Shown here piece by piece: positions 17,919 through 26,982 of a stretch of 64,000 nt of DNA. Source of the DNA: Bacillota bacterium (GTDB lineage Bacteria > Bacillota > Clostridia > Acetivibrionales > DTU013); assembly GCA_023426125.1 (NCBI GenBank), contig JAFABI010000029.1:1-64000 (forward strand), read 5' to 3'. The notes under the pieces are model-generated. The model was not told the DNA's origin and did not search any database. It was given only the letters and a program-made list of their open reading frames with translations. The translations under genes were made by a program, and so were the position numbers. The stretch's first letter is position 1; each line of letters starts with the position of its first letter.

Positions 17919-18575
17919 TTGGATTTTATCAACAGATTATTGGGTTATATGCCTGCACTACTTGAGGGTGCAATGTTTACTGTTTTACTTACAATAATTT
18001 CTGTATTTTTTGGAGCTATATTAGGCTTATTTTTGGCACTCGGCCGATTGGCAAAAAATCAGATTTTGGATCGAATTTGTTGGTTCTACATTTGGCTTTT
18101 CAGAGGGACACCGCTTTTAATGCAGTTGTTTTTTATTTATTACGCTTTGCCAATGATCTATCCGCCTTTAACCATGGCAAAATTTCCAGCTGCATTAGTA
18201 GCATTAAGTCTTAATTCTGCGGCATACCTTGCAGAAATAATCAGAGCCGCCATACAATCGATAGATAAAGGTCAGATGGAAGCAGCCAAAGCACTTGGTA
18301 TGAGTTATGGACAAGCTATGAAGCGAATTGTAATTCCGCAATCATACAGGCGGTTGATACCTCCTGTCGGCAATGAGCTTATCGCATTGCTTAAAGATTC
18401 TTCACTGGTTGCAATGATTGCTATGACAGAATTAATGAAAGTCACAAATCAAATTTCAACAAGGGAGTCCAATGCGGTGATTTATATTCCTGCCGCGGTA
18501 ATATATCTTTGCTTGACAACTTTGTTTACTTATATCTTTGATAAGCTTGAAAAGAAATATTCCATATATGAATAG
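17919..18575 (+). CDS. Polar amino-acid ABC transporter, permease
   Basis: Membrane subunit of the HisM/GlnP family, 218 residues with about five spans. The family signature is present: SLNSAAYLAEIIRAAIQS, then the EAA loop (QMEAAKALGMS...QAMKRIVIPQ) that contacts the ATPase. TTG 17919 is chosen because GGGGAG (17904-17909) is 9 nt upstream; TTG 17910 is possible but too close. It follows the receptor gene by 109 bp and precedes the ATPase by 16 bp. The receptor and permease are visibly AT-richer than the ATPase. Confidence 0.9.
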   Translation: MDFINRLLGYMPALLEGAMFTVLLTIISVFFGAILGLFLALGRLAKNQILDRICWFYIWLFRGTPLLMQLFFIYYALPMIYPPLTMAKFPAALVALSLNSAAYLAEIIRAAIQSIDKGQMEAAKALGMSYGQAMKRIVIPQSYRRLIPPVGNELIALLKDSSLVAMIAMTELMKVTNQISTRESNAVIYIPAAVIYLCLTTLFTYIFDKLEKKYSIYE

Positions 18576-18591
18576 GGAGGTGCGTCCTGAG

Positions 18592-19347
18592 ATGATGGTA
18601 AAAATGGAAAACGTGTGCAAATCCTTCGGAGCCCTCCAGGTGTTGAAAGGGATAAACTTTGAGGTTGCCAGGGGCGAGGTGGTGTGTATCATCGGACCCA
18701 GCGGTTCAGGAAAAAGCACCCTGCTCAGGTGTCTGAACCATCTTGAAAGGATTACCAGCGGCAGAGTGTTTATCGATGGTGAAATGATTGATGAAAGAGC
18801 TGACGGTAAAGACCAGCTCAAAATATCGCAAAAAAAGATTTCCGAGATTTGTACCGAACTGGGGATGGTGTTCCAGCGGTTCAACCTGTTTCCCCACATG
18901 ACGGCGCTTCAAAACGTCATGGAAGCGCCTGTTACGGTTAAAAAGGTGCCGAAGCAGGAGGCGATGGAATATGCCGTCGGGCTTCTTAAGAAGGTAGGTC
19001 TGGAAGATAAGAAGGACGAATTCCCCTCCAGGCTTTCCGGCGGGCAGCAGCAGAGGGTGGCGATCGCCAGGGCTCTTGCAATGAAGCCCCAGATAATGCT
19101 TTTTGACGAGCCTACTTCAGCCCTTGACCCCGAGCTTGTGGGTGAAGTGCTTGAAGTTATGAAGGATCTTGCCAGAGAGGGTATGACCATGCTGGTGGTT
19201 ACGCATGAGATGGGCTTTGCCCGCGAAGTGGGCAGCAGGGTCATCTTTATGGACAACGGCGAGATCAAGGAAGAAGGCACGCCGGACGCAATATTTACAA
19301 ATCCGAAAAACGAAAGAACCAGGTCGTTCCTGCAAAAAGTGCTGTGA
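18592..19347 (+). CDS. Polar amino-acid ABC transporter, ATP-binding protein
   Basis: ATPase of the GlnQ/HisP group, 251 residues. It has Walker A GPSGSGKST, Q-loop MVFQRFNLFPHM, signature LSGGQQQR, Walker B IMLFDEPTSALDP and the switch His (VVTHEMGFA). An insert of about 20 residues (ERADGKDQLKISQKK) lies before the Q-loop; similar charged inserts occur in other GlnQ members. ATG 18592 follows AGGGAGG by 11 nt; GTG 18580 and ATG 18568 are in frame but less likely. It powers the permease and receptor encoded just upstream. Confidence 0.92.
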   Translation: MMVKMENVCKSFGALQVLKGINFEVARGEVVCIIGPSGSGKSTLLRCLNHLERITSGRVFIDGEMIDERADGKDQLKISQKKISEICTELGMVFQRFNLFPHMTALQNVMEAPVTVKKVPKQEAMEYAVGLLKKVGLEDKKDEFPSRLSGGQQQRVAIARALAMKPQIMLFDEPTSALDPELVGEVLEVMKDLAREGMTMLVVTHEMGFAREVGSRVIFMDNGEIKEEGTPDAIFTNPKNERTRSFLQKVL

Positions 19348-19396
19348 CCGGCATGGGGACAACTTCGCCTGGCGCAACGGGTACAGGGCGGATAAA

Positions 19397-20290
19397 ATGA
19401 CAAGGAAACTTAAGGCAGATTTGCTGCTTTTGATTATAACAATCGTTTGGGGATTATCTTTTCCATTAATGAAAATTATCCTCGATTTTATGCCGTCGTT
19501 TGCATATCTTTCTTTGCGGTTTCTATTGGCGGCTTTTTTTCTGGCTGTGATTTTTCACAGGAACTTCAGGCATTTCAGCAAAAGAACCCTGCTGTTTGGC
19601 TGCATTATCGGAATTTTTATGTTTGCCGGTATGGCTTTGCAGGTAAATGGACTGTACACCACAAGCGCCTCCAATTCGGGGTTCATTACAGGCCTTAATG
19701 TTGTTATTGTACCTTTGATTTCTGCGGTGCTTTTGAAAAAGAAGCCGGACAGAGCTTCATTTATCGGCATCATTGTTGCATTTGCCGGGTTGTTTTTCCT
19801 TTCCGGCGGTCTAAACATGAATTTCAACCTGGGCGACTTTCTGACGTTCTTATGCTCTATATGCTGGGCTTTTCAGATTATTTTCATCGACAAATTCACT
19901 GCAAGCGAAGATGCGCCATTGTTGGCAATTATCCAGATTGGCTTCACTGGGATTGTAAGCACGGGCGTCTGGATGAGTACCGGTTTTCAACCGTTTGAGT
20001 TCAATTCAACCGTTATCATTGTAATAGCGGTAACCGCAGTGTTGGGGACCGCACTGGCCTTCGGTGGACAGACCATCGCTCAGAAGGACACTTCACCTAC
20101 GCACACGGCTTTGATTTTTACAGCCGAGCCGGTATTTGCAGCCATATTTGCCATGATTATACCCAACATGGCTGGTGAAACCGAAAAGTTGGGCGTAACA
20201 ACAATCATAGGGTGCGTTTTGATTCTAGCCGGTATGCTGGTATCGGAATTTAAACTGGGACAGCGGAGGAAATATGAAACCGCGCTGTAG
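19397..20290 (+). CDS. EamA/DMT-family transporter
   Basis: A 297-residue membrane protein with ten predicted spans in two EamA repeats. The first repeat starts with IIVWGLSFPLMKII-type residues (ITIVWGLSFPLM) and the second near FLTFLCSICWAFQIIF, both family hallmarks. The motif DTSPTHTALIFTAEPVFAAI is typical of the second repeat. Family members export amino acids, drugs or metabolites; the substrate is unknown. It starts 50 bp after the ABC ATPase on the same strand and may be read through with it. The ribosome site is weak (AGGGCGG). Confidence 0.85.
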   Translation: MTRKLKADLLLLIITIVWGLSFPLMKIILDFMPSFAYLSLRFLLAAFFLAVIFHRNFRHFSKRTLLFGCIIGIFMFAGMALQVNGLYTTSASNSGFITGLNVVIVPLISAVLLKKKPDRASFIGIIVAFAGLFFLSGGLNMNFNLGDFLTFLCSICWAFQIIFIDKFTASEDAPLLAIIQIGFTGIVSTGVWMSTGFQPFEFNSTVIIVIAVTAVLGTALAFGGQTIAQKDTSPTHTALIFTAEPVFAAIFAMIIPNMAGETEKLGVTTIIGCVLILAGMLVSEFKLGQRRKYETAL

Positions 20291-20305
20291 GGGCTTTAAA
20301 AAGAC

Positions 20306-20331
20306 ATGGACGCGCATCGCCGCGCGTCCAT
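20306..20331. repeat. 10-bp perfect palindrome of the dispersed GCGCGTCC family
   Basis: ATGGACGCGC (20306-20315) pairs with GCGCGTCCAT (20322-20331) across a 6-nt loop, just after the EamA stop codon. It could act as a transcript 3' end but lacks a T tract. Confidence 0.75.
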
Positions 20332-20483
20332 GCAATTGTTGGGATACCAACCTGTACCGCCTTTAGGCAGCCCAGCTTCATAAGAAGTGGCCCCCGCAGT
20401 TTCAACGAGGCTGGTCGCAGATGCATCCCGGGTGGGAGATATGCTCGCTGTCTGAAAACCAAATCGGTACCCTGCCTATTCAA

Positions 20484-20535
20484 AAAGGGACATTCCTCAT
20501 CCTCAGAGCCCCGCTATTTGCAGAGGTGTGTCCCT
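20484..20535. repeat. Dispersed repeat GGGACATTCCTC...GTGTGTCCC
   Basis: A unit opening with AAAGGGACATTCCTC and closing with GTGTGTCCCTTT. Relatives are at about 5705-5761 (+) and 55510-55613 (reverse orientation). It lies between two convergent genes. Confidence 0.7.
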
Positions 20536-20571
20536 TTACCTCAGAGGAGGTGGGGGACATTTGCCGCCTCG

Positions 20572-21654
20572 TTATATTGCCAGGTCAATGTGCTGTATTG
20601 TACCTGCGGTGCCGTTTTCCCTTAAATATACGCCTGTTTTTGCAATTTCACCCTGCAGCTGGTTGCTGTTGTTCTTCAGGCTGAATGCGGTGTCCACATT
20701 TCCCAGGTAAATAGCTCCTACACCCACCTGTCCCAGCGCCAGAAGCTTATCTGTACCGTTTTCGTCTTTTGTCCAGATGCGCAGCTTGTCGTAAACCGGA
20801 TCATTTTCATCAATCCAGCCGTTGCTGTCGGAATCGTATTTGGCCAATTCATCAAAGCCGTTGCCGCTTTGGGGTCCAAAAAGCTCCGAGCCGTTATTGA
20901 TAACCGCATCATTGTTGAGATCCAGTGCAAGAAAACCGCTTCCACCCGTGACAAAGGAAATCTGGTCCGCTGTCCCGTCGTTGTCCAGATCAAAGCTGTA
21001 TTTCCGTTCGGTGAGGCCGGGCGCCGAGTTATTCAGGTTTATAACCAACGGGTCTACTGTGACTGCATCTCCCGCCCGCAAGGATATATCGGTGCGGGAA
21101 GCGAATTCCCTGCTCATGTTCAAATTCACCGAAAAGTTAATTTCCCTGCCGTCTGAAGTTTTAACCACGCCCTGAGCAGCAAAGGACATTTGCTGCTTTT
21201 CGTAGCGAGCCTCGTGCAGTTCGTACTCGAGCCCCCACCCCTGTCTTTGCAACGGCTGTGCACGGATAATCTGGACATTACTGTCCTTAAATGTTTTTTC
21301 CAGCTTCGCAGTGTCCGCCAGGATAAACTTGAATTTTTTGCCCGTCAGCGCTTCCAGCATTTTCTGGAGCATCAGGATTTTTCGTTTGTCACTTTCACCG
21401 GGTTCGAAGGAAATACCGGCTTCCTCTTCTGCGGCGCCGGTCTGGAGCTGCCCCTGCTTTTCCAGCCAGGCTTTGCCTTCTTCGGAGAGCTGAAGGGTAT
21501 CTGCAGGAACGTCAAACAGACCGGATTTGTTTTCCTTTCCCTCAAAATCAGGCCTTCTGTCGCCGACCCACGTTTTAAGGGATTCTTCCCTATAGCTCCG
21601 CTCGATCTGAGAGCTGGATGCAGCCATCGCTATGGTTGAACTATCGATTCTCAT
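20572..21654 (-). CDS. RTX/EF-hand-type calcium-binding protein, function unknown
   Basis: A 360-residue protein without signal peptide. The C-terminal part (about residues 215-350) holds acidic Ca-loop motifs in a row: FDLDNDGTADQISFV, LDLNNDAVINNGSELFG, YDSDSNGWIDENDPVYDKL and IWTKDENGTDKLLAL. This pattern (FDLDGDG...LDRNGDGxIDNGxELFG) is typical of the Ca-binding segment found in RTX exoproteins and related secreted proteins. The N-terminal half is charged and helical (SKRKILMLQKMLEALTGKKF) with no match I know. AAGGAGG 8-9 nt upstream supports the start at 21654; no secretion gene sits nearby. Confidence 0.65.
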   Translation of the reverse strand: MRIDSSTIAMAASSSQIERSYREESLKTWVGDRRPDFEGKENKSGLFDVPADTLQLSEEGKAWLEKQGQLQTGAAEEEAGISFEPGESDKRKILMLQKMLEALTGKKFKFILADTAKLEKTFKDSNVQIIRAQPLQRQGWGLEYELHEARYEKQQMSFAAQGVVKTSDGREINFSVNLNMSREFASRTDISLRAGDAVTVDPLVINLNNSAPGLTERKYSFDLDNDGTADQISFVTGGSGFLALDLNNDAVINNGSELFGPQSGNGFDELAKYDSDSNGWIDENDPVYDKLRIWTKDENGTDKLLALGQVGVGAIYLGNVDTAFSLKNNSNQLQGEIAKTGVYLRENGTAGTIQHIDLAI

Positions 21655-21899
21655 AGGATACGCCTCCTTGCATAGTATGAGATAAAAATGTTTGATCCCG
21701 GCAGACGCCGCCGTCCGTAGCTTAGATCCGCCGTGAGACACACCTCTTTAAAATTGTGCACATCTCAATTTTTATATCGGCTTCCTCAAGATGAAACTTG
21801 ACAGGAAATAACCGATTTAAGACATTTCTTCGAATTTGTTCACATACCGCGGCATTGTGAAATACTGTAGTAACAGAAGAAAAAATGGAGTGACTGCTA

Positions 21900-23312
21900 A
21901 TGCTTATCCATGTAGTCAAGCCGGGGGAAACACTCTGGCAAATCGCCGCTTCTTACCGTGTTCCGGTGAATCGGATGATGGACGTCAATCAGTTGCCGAA
22001 TCCCAATGTGATACTGGTTGGCCAGTCGTTGGTCATACCCACGGAGGACTTCTATTATACCGTAAAGCAAGGCGATACCTTATGGAGGATCGCGCAGGCC
22101 AATGGTACGACTGTTCAAGTTATCCAGCAGGCGAATCAAATCACAGACCCTTCAAGGATTTACCCCGGACAGGTGTTGTATATCCCTGCTGTCAGGCACA
22201 CGGTGGAGAGGGGCCAGACACTCTGGCAGATAGCGCAAAGATATGGTGTTTCCCTGGACAGACTGCTAAAGGTGAACTTTATTGAGAACCCAAATCTTAT
22301 CTATCCGGGTACAGTGCTGGTAATTCCGCGAAAAACCAGACCGGCCATCGAGGTGAACGGGTATATCTATCAACTGGGAGCGGATGCAGTCCCTATCGTT
22401 AACGAGGATGGCAGATATTTAACGTATCTGAGCCCATTTGCATATAGAATCCGGGAGAATGGCGGGCTGCAGGCCATACCGGATGGGCCTGCCGTAAATG
22501 CGGCCCTTGCGAACAATGTCATCCCCATGATGTGCATAACGAACTTTACCGTAACGGAGCTGGGGGAAAATCTGGCGCATATCATCCTTGCAAATCCGGC
22601 GGTTCAAGACAACCTCCTTAGAAACATATCGGGCGTGATGAACGAAAGACGCTACCGGGGGCTCAACATTGATTTTGAGAATGTGCTTCCGGCTGACCGC
22701 GAGCTTTATAACCGGTTTTTGCAGCGTGCGACAGACGCCATGCATTCCCAGGGCTTCTTTATTTCAACGGCGCTGGCTCCAAAAACCAGTGCGCAGCAAA
22801 TGGGGCTGTTATATGAAGCCCATGACTATGCGGCTCATGGAAGAATTGTCGATTTTGTAATTTTGATGACCTATGAATGGGGGTATCGGCGTGGCCCGCC
22901 ACAAGCCATTTCACCATTGAATGAAATCATCCGGGTGCTGAATTACGCCGTTTCGGTCATACCTGCAAATAAGATATTCTTCGGATTCCAATTGTATGCC
23001 CGTGATTGGCTGCTTCCCCACGTCCAGGGACAGGAAGCCGAGACCTTCGACATGCAGGAGGCTGTTGCCCGTGCTGTGGCGCATGGTGTGGCCATCCAAT
23101 ACAATAAAACAAGCGAGTCGCCGTTTTTCCGCTATACCGATGCACAGGGAAGAATGCATGAGGTATGGTTTGAAGACGCGCGCAGCGCCCAGGCAAAATT
23201 CGATGTAGTCAAGGCTTATAATTTAAGAGGCATCAGCTATTGGGCATTGGGCTATCCGTTTCCGCAAAATTGGGTTTTGCTGGATGATAATTTTACCATC
23301 CGGAAGCTTTAA
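21900..23312 (+). CDS. Triple-LysM GH18 protein, spore-cortex-lytic type (SleL/YaaH-like)
   Basis: Three LysM peptidoglycan-binding repeats (about residues 2-46, 52-98, 101-145) precede a GH18 catalytic domain (about 155-465). The GH18 motif GLNIDFEN places the acid/base Glu at 260, and LMTYEWGY follows. The architecture is that of spore germination enzymes SleL/YaaH, which trim cortex peptidoglycan as N-acetylglucosaminidases, and of related proteins of spore coats. There is no classic signal peptide, which is also usual for SleL. ATG 21900 has TGGAGTG about 8 nt upstream. It stands alone. Confidence 0.87.
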   Translation: MLIHVVKPGETLWQIAASYRVPVNRMMDVNQLPNPNVILVGQSLVIPTEDFYYTVKQGDTLWRIAQANGTTVQVIQQANQITDPSRIYPGQVLYIPAVRHTVERGQTLWQIAQRYGVSLDRLLKVNFIENPNLIYPGTVLVIPRKTRPAIEVNGYIYQLGADAVPIVNEDGRYLTYLSPFAYRIRENGGLQAIPDGPAVNAALANNVIPMMCITNFTVTELGENLAHIILANPAVQDNLLRNISGVMNERRYRGLNIDFENVLPADRELYNRFLQRATDAMHSQGFFISTALAPKTSAQQMGLLYEAHDYAAHGRIVDFVILMTYEWGYRRGPPQAISPLNEIIRVLNYAVSVIPANKIFFGFQLYARDWLLPHVQGQEAETFDMQEAVARAVAHGVAIQYNKTSESPFFRYTDAQGRMHEVWFEDARSAQAKFDVVKAYNLRGISYWALGYPFPQNWVLLDDNFTIRKL

Positions 23313-23344
23313 TAGGGAAGAGCGGGCAAGAGTGTCCTATAGGG

Positions 23345-23391
23345 TCGCGCATTGCGCGTCCGCATATGTGGGGATGGCCGATGGCCATCTC
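23345..23391. repeat. Two palindromic intergenic repeats before addB
   Basis: GTCGCGCATTGCGCGTCCGC (about 23344-23362) and GGGATGGCCGATGGCCATCT (23371-23390), members of the dispersed palindrome families. Confidence 0.75.
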
Positions 23392-23441
23392 CATAAAATT
23401 GTACTGGCATAATTCAATTCTGAAGTTGGCATAATGTAATT

Positions 23442-23470
23442 TTGCGAAATCGCCGTCCGTATGGTAGAAT
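23442..23470 (+). promoter_or_regulatory. SigA-type promoter for addBA
   Basis: TTGCGA (23442-23447), 17-bp spacer, TAGAAT (23465-23470), 29 bp before the addB ATG, giving a very short leader. Confidence 0.6.
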
Positions 23471-23499
23471 TTATGTATTATTGAATTAAGGGGTGGCCT

Positions 23500-26400
23500 A
23501 TGAGCCTGAGGCTGATATACGGACGGGCCGGCAGCGGGAAAACGCACTATTGCCTGGAAAGCATAAAAGACAGCCTGAAAAATAAGCAAAACAAAATCCT
23601 TTTGATTGTGCCGGAGCAGTTTTCCCTGCAGGCGGAGCGAAGCTTGAGCAAGGTTGCCGGAAAAGGAGGCATGCTGCGGGCGGAGGTCCTTAGCTTCCGC
23701 CGTATGGCTTACAGGGTTTTCAACGAAGTCGGGGGCATTGCGCGCCGCCACATCAATACTGCAGGAAAAAGCATGATCCTTTTCCGGATTATGGACAGGC
23801 TTAAGGACGAGCTGTGCGTATTTTCGGGAGCCGCAAGGCAAAAGGGCTTTGCCGGCGCCATGTCCAAAATGATTGCCGAATTCAAACGATATGATCTGAC
23901 CCCCGAAATGCTGAAGGAGTCTTTGGACGGACTTAACGAAGCCGGGAGCCTGAAGCACAAGCTGCAGGACCTGAGCCTGATTTACTCCGGCTTTGAAGCT
24001 GCAATTCATCAAAGATACATGGATTCTGACGATGATCTCACAGAGCTGTTTAAAAAGCTGGATAAATCCATACAGTTTGATCATGCCGAAATCTGGATCG
24101 ACGAGTTCTCCGGGTTTACGCCCCAGGAATTCAAGGTGATCCAGAAGCTTCTGGTCAAAGCGGAAAGCGTCAACATATGCCTGTGCACTGACTGCCTTGA
24201 GACCGACCTGGATACAATCCCCGGAATGGTTTTCGTACCTGTAAGGAACACAGCGGACAGGCTTAAACGGCTGGCGCAGCAGGCAAATGTAAAAATTGAC
24301 CTCCCGCTCAGGCTTGGACAAAGCGGCGGCAATAGGCAGGCCACTCCGGGCAGGTTCAGTTCAAACCCTGCACTGGGGCATCTTGAGCGCAGCCTGTTTT
24401 CTTACCCGTACCGCAAATATGCCGACACCACGGAGAGCATTTCCATTTTTGCCGCCGCCAATATGTTTTCAGAAGTGGAGGCCGCAGCCAGGGAAGCGAT
24501 AAAGCTGTGCAGGGAGAGCGGTTTGCGTTACAGGGATATCGCAGTGACCTGCAGGGATCTCGACAATTATGAAAAAGTGATTTCGGTCATATTCAAAGAA
24601 TATGGTATTCCCTGCTTTATTGATAAGAAGAGGGATATTACGGGCCATCCGTTGATTATACTTATCCTTTCCGTATTTGAGATTTTTAAGACCAGCTGGT
24701 CCTATGAAGCGGTTTTCCGTTATATCAAGTCGGGACTGTCCAACATTGACCGTGAGAACTCCGATGTTCTGGAGAACTATGTCCTGGCCTGCGGCATAAA
24801 AGGAAGCAGATGGATACAGGAGCAGGAATGGCCTGTCCGGCTGGAATTCGGCAGAAATAAAAAAGAAAGCGGCAGCTATGAACAGCAGTCCATGGAAGCG
24901 GTCAACAGGGCAAGAATGCAATTGGCCGGTCCCCTGGCGGAATTCCGCCGGAAAACCAGAGGCCGCAGGAATGCAACCGAGATATGCACTGCCCTGTACG
25001 ACCTTTTGTGCGAAATTGAGGCGCCTCAGAGGATAGACGGCCTGATCTGCTATTTCTCAGCCTCCGGAGAGCTGGATAAGGCAAACGAATACAGGCAGGT
25101 ATGGAATATTGCCATGGAGGTGCTTACGCAGATTGTTGAAGTCTCCGGCGATGATCTGATGGGAATCGGCCGGTTCAGCGATATCCTTGCCGCAGGTTTC
25201 GAAGAATATTCCATCGGGCTTATCCCCCCGGCGCTGGACCAGGTGCTGGTGGGGAGTGTCGAAAGGTCCAAGAGCCATGAAATCAAGGCGTTATTCATTC
25301 TCGGGGTAAATGAGGGAGTTTTTCCTGCGGCGGTAAATGAGGAAGGGATACTGACCGACGCAGAGAGAGGAAGGCTGGAAAGCCTGGGGATCCAGTTGGC
25401 GAAGGATTCCAGATACAGGCTGCTGGAGGAAAGATTCCTTGTATATACCTCCCTTGCCACGCCTTCCGGATATTTACGGTTGAGCTTCCCGGCTGCGGAC
25501 AGGGATGGGAGAGCCTTACGGCCGTCAAGGCTGATTTCGGACATAAAAAGGATTTTTCCGGCAATCCGTGAGACAAGCGATATATCCGGCATAAAAACGG
25601 AGGAGGATGAAATCGGGCTTATTGCCGCGCCCGTACCCGCCTTCAACGAGCTTGTGGCCAGCGTCAGAAGACGGTTTGAAGGCTTTGAGACAAGCCCGTT
25701 ATGGCAGGAGGTTTTCCAATGGTTTCAAAACCATGGCGCCTGGCGGGAGCGATGCGGTACAATGCTGGCAGGCCTGGGATATTCCAACCAGCCGGAACGG
25801 ATGAATACCGCCAGAGCGGCAAGTCTGTATGGGAATCCGCTGAATACAAGCATTTCAAGGCTGGAAACCTATGCTTCCTGTCCTTTTTCCTACTATGTCC
25901 GGTATGGTCTGAAAGCGGAGGAGAGAAGCATATTCCGGCTGAATCCTGTGGATGTGGGGACTTTCATGCATAACGTCCTGGATGAGTTTTCACGGCTGGT
26001 GGCCGCAAAGGGAATAAGCTGGCGTACTCTTGAAAAGGATTGGTGCGGCTCGCAGGTTTCGGCCATTATCGACGGGATGCTGGAAAAAACCTCGGGGACG
26101 ATTTTTAACAGCTCCAAACGCTATGTCTATCTTTCCGCACGACTGAAACGGATCGTGACAAGGGCCGTGCTTACAATTTCCGAGCACATGAAGCGCAGCG
26201 GCTTTGAGCCTGTCGGCTATGAGGTGGAATTTTCAGAATACGGACAGTATCCTCCCATCGTTATCCGGCTGCCTTCCGGTGATAGCTTAAGCCTTACAGG
26301 CAGAATTGACAGGATCGACTCCATGACTAACGGAGACGGTACCTACCTTCGGATCATTGATTACAAATCCGGCAGCAAAGCCTTAAAGCTGGCCGATGTA

Positions 26401-26982
26401 TATTACGGGCTTCAGCTTCAGCTTCTTACCTATATGGATGCGGTGCTGGGGAATGAAAAAGGGAAGAATCTCCTCCCCGGCGGCGTACTCTATTTCAGAC
26501 TTGATGATCCCGTGGTGAGGGGAGACCGGCTGAGTACCGAAGAGGACATCGAAAGGGCCATCATGAAGCAGCTCAAAATGAAAGGCTTGCTGCTGGCAGA
26601 CGTCAGGCTTGTCAAGGAAATGGACAGGCAGATTGACGGCGACTCGCTGATCATTCCGGCAAGGCTCAACAAAGGCGGCGTTCTTGGGAAATCGTCGGCT
26701 GCCACCGAAGAGCAGTTCAGCCATTTGCGGAAGCATGTCAGAACGACGCTGATGCGTATCGGGGAGGAAATATTGCGGGGGAATGCAAAAATAAGCCCTT
26801 ATAAAAAAAGAGCAGGTACGGCATGCGCCTATTGCAGCTATTCTTCCGTATGCCAGTTTGACCCTGCCGTAGCAGATAACAATTATAGATTTCTTAATGA
26901 CATCAAGGATGAAGACGTTTGGCGGCTCATACGCAGCGAAACGGAGGAAGGGAAGAACCGCGGGGAGGGAACGGGAGCATGA
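23500..26982 (+). CDS. addB: AddB, nuclease/inactivated-helicase subunit of AddAB
   Basis: Subunit of the AddAB helicase-nuclease that resects double-strand breaks to a Chi-like site for RecA loading. Length is 1160 residues. The P-loop GRAGSGKTH is at residues 8-16. The C-terminal nuclease domain has IIDYKSGSK with the active-site Asp/Lys, then YYGLQLQLLTYM (QxxxY motif). Four cysteines (one in YASCPFSYY near residue 790 and CAYCSYSSVC at about 1108-1117) build the iron-sulfur staple described for AddB. ATG 23500 is preceded by AAGGGGTGG. The gene overlaps addA by 4 bp. Confidence 0.95.
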   Translation: MSLRLIYGRAGSGKTHYCLESIKDSLKNKQNKILLIVPEQFSLQAERSLSKVAGKGGMLRAEVLSFRRMAYRVFNEVGGIARRHINTAGKSMILFRIMDRLKDELCVFSGAARQKGFAGAMSKMIAEFKRYDLTPEMLKESLDGLNEAGSLKHKLQDLSLIYSGFEAAIHQRYMDSDDDLTELFKKLDKSIQFDHAEIWIDEFSGFTPQEFKVIQKLLVKAESVNICLCTDCLETDLDTIPGMVFVPVRNTADRLKRLAQQANVKIDLPLRLGQSGGNRQATPGRFSSNPALGHLERSLFSYPYRKYADTTESISIFAAANMFSEVEAAAREAIKLCRESGLRYRDIAVTCRDLDNYEKVISVIFKEYGIPCFIDKKRDITGHPLIILILSVFEIFKTSWSYEAVFRYIKSGLSNIDRENSDVLENYVLACGIKGSRWIQEQEWPVRLEFGRNKKESGSYEQQSMEAVNRARMQLAGPLAEFRRKTRGRRNATEICTALYDLLCEIEAPQRIDGLICYFSASGELDKANEYRQVWNIAMEVLTQIVEVSGDDLMGIGRFSDILAAGFEEYSIGLIPPALDQVLVGSVERSKSHEIKALFILGVNEGVFPAAVNEEGILTDAERGRLESLGIQLAKDSRYRLLEERFLVYTSLATPSGYLRLSFPAADRDGRALRPSRLISDIKRIFPAIRETSDISGIKTEEDEIGLIAAPVPAFNELVASVRRRFEGFETSPLWQEVFQWFQNHGAWRERCGTMLAGLGYSNQPERMNTARAASLYGNPLNTSISRLETYASCPFSYYVRYGLKAEERSIFRLNPVDVGTFMHNVLDEFSRLVAAKGISWRTLEKDWCGSQVSAIIDGMLEKTSGTIFNSSKRYVYLSARLKRIVTRAVLTISEHMKRSGFEPVGYEVEFSEYGQYPPIVIRLPSGDSLSLTGRIDRIDSMTNGDGTYLRIIDYKSGSKALKLADVYYGLQLQLLTYMDAVLGNEKGKNLLPGGVLYFRLDDPVVRGDRLSTEEDIERAIMKQLKMKGLLLADVRLVKEMDRQIDGDSLIIPARLNKGGVLGKSSAATEEQFSHLRKHVRTTLMRIGEEILRGNAKISPYKKRAGTACAYCSYSSVCQFDPAVADNNYRFLNDIKDEDVWRLIRSETEEGKNRGEGTGA

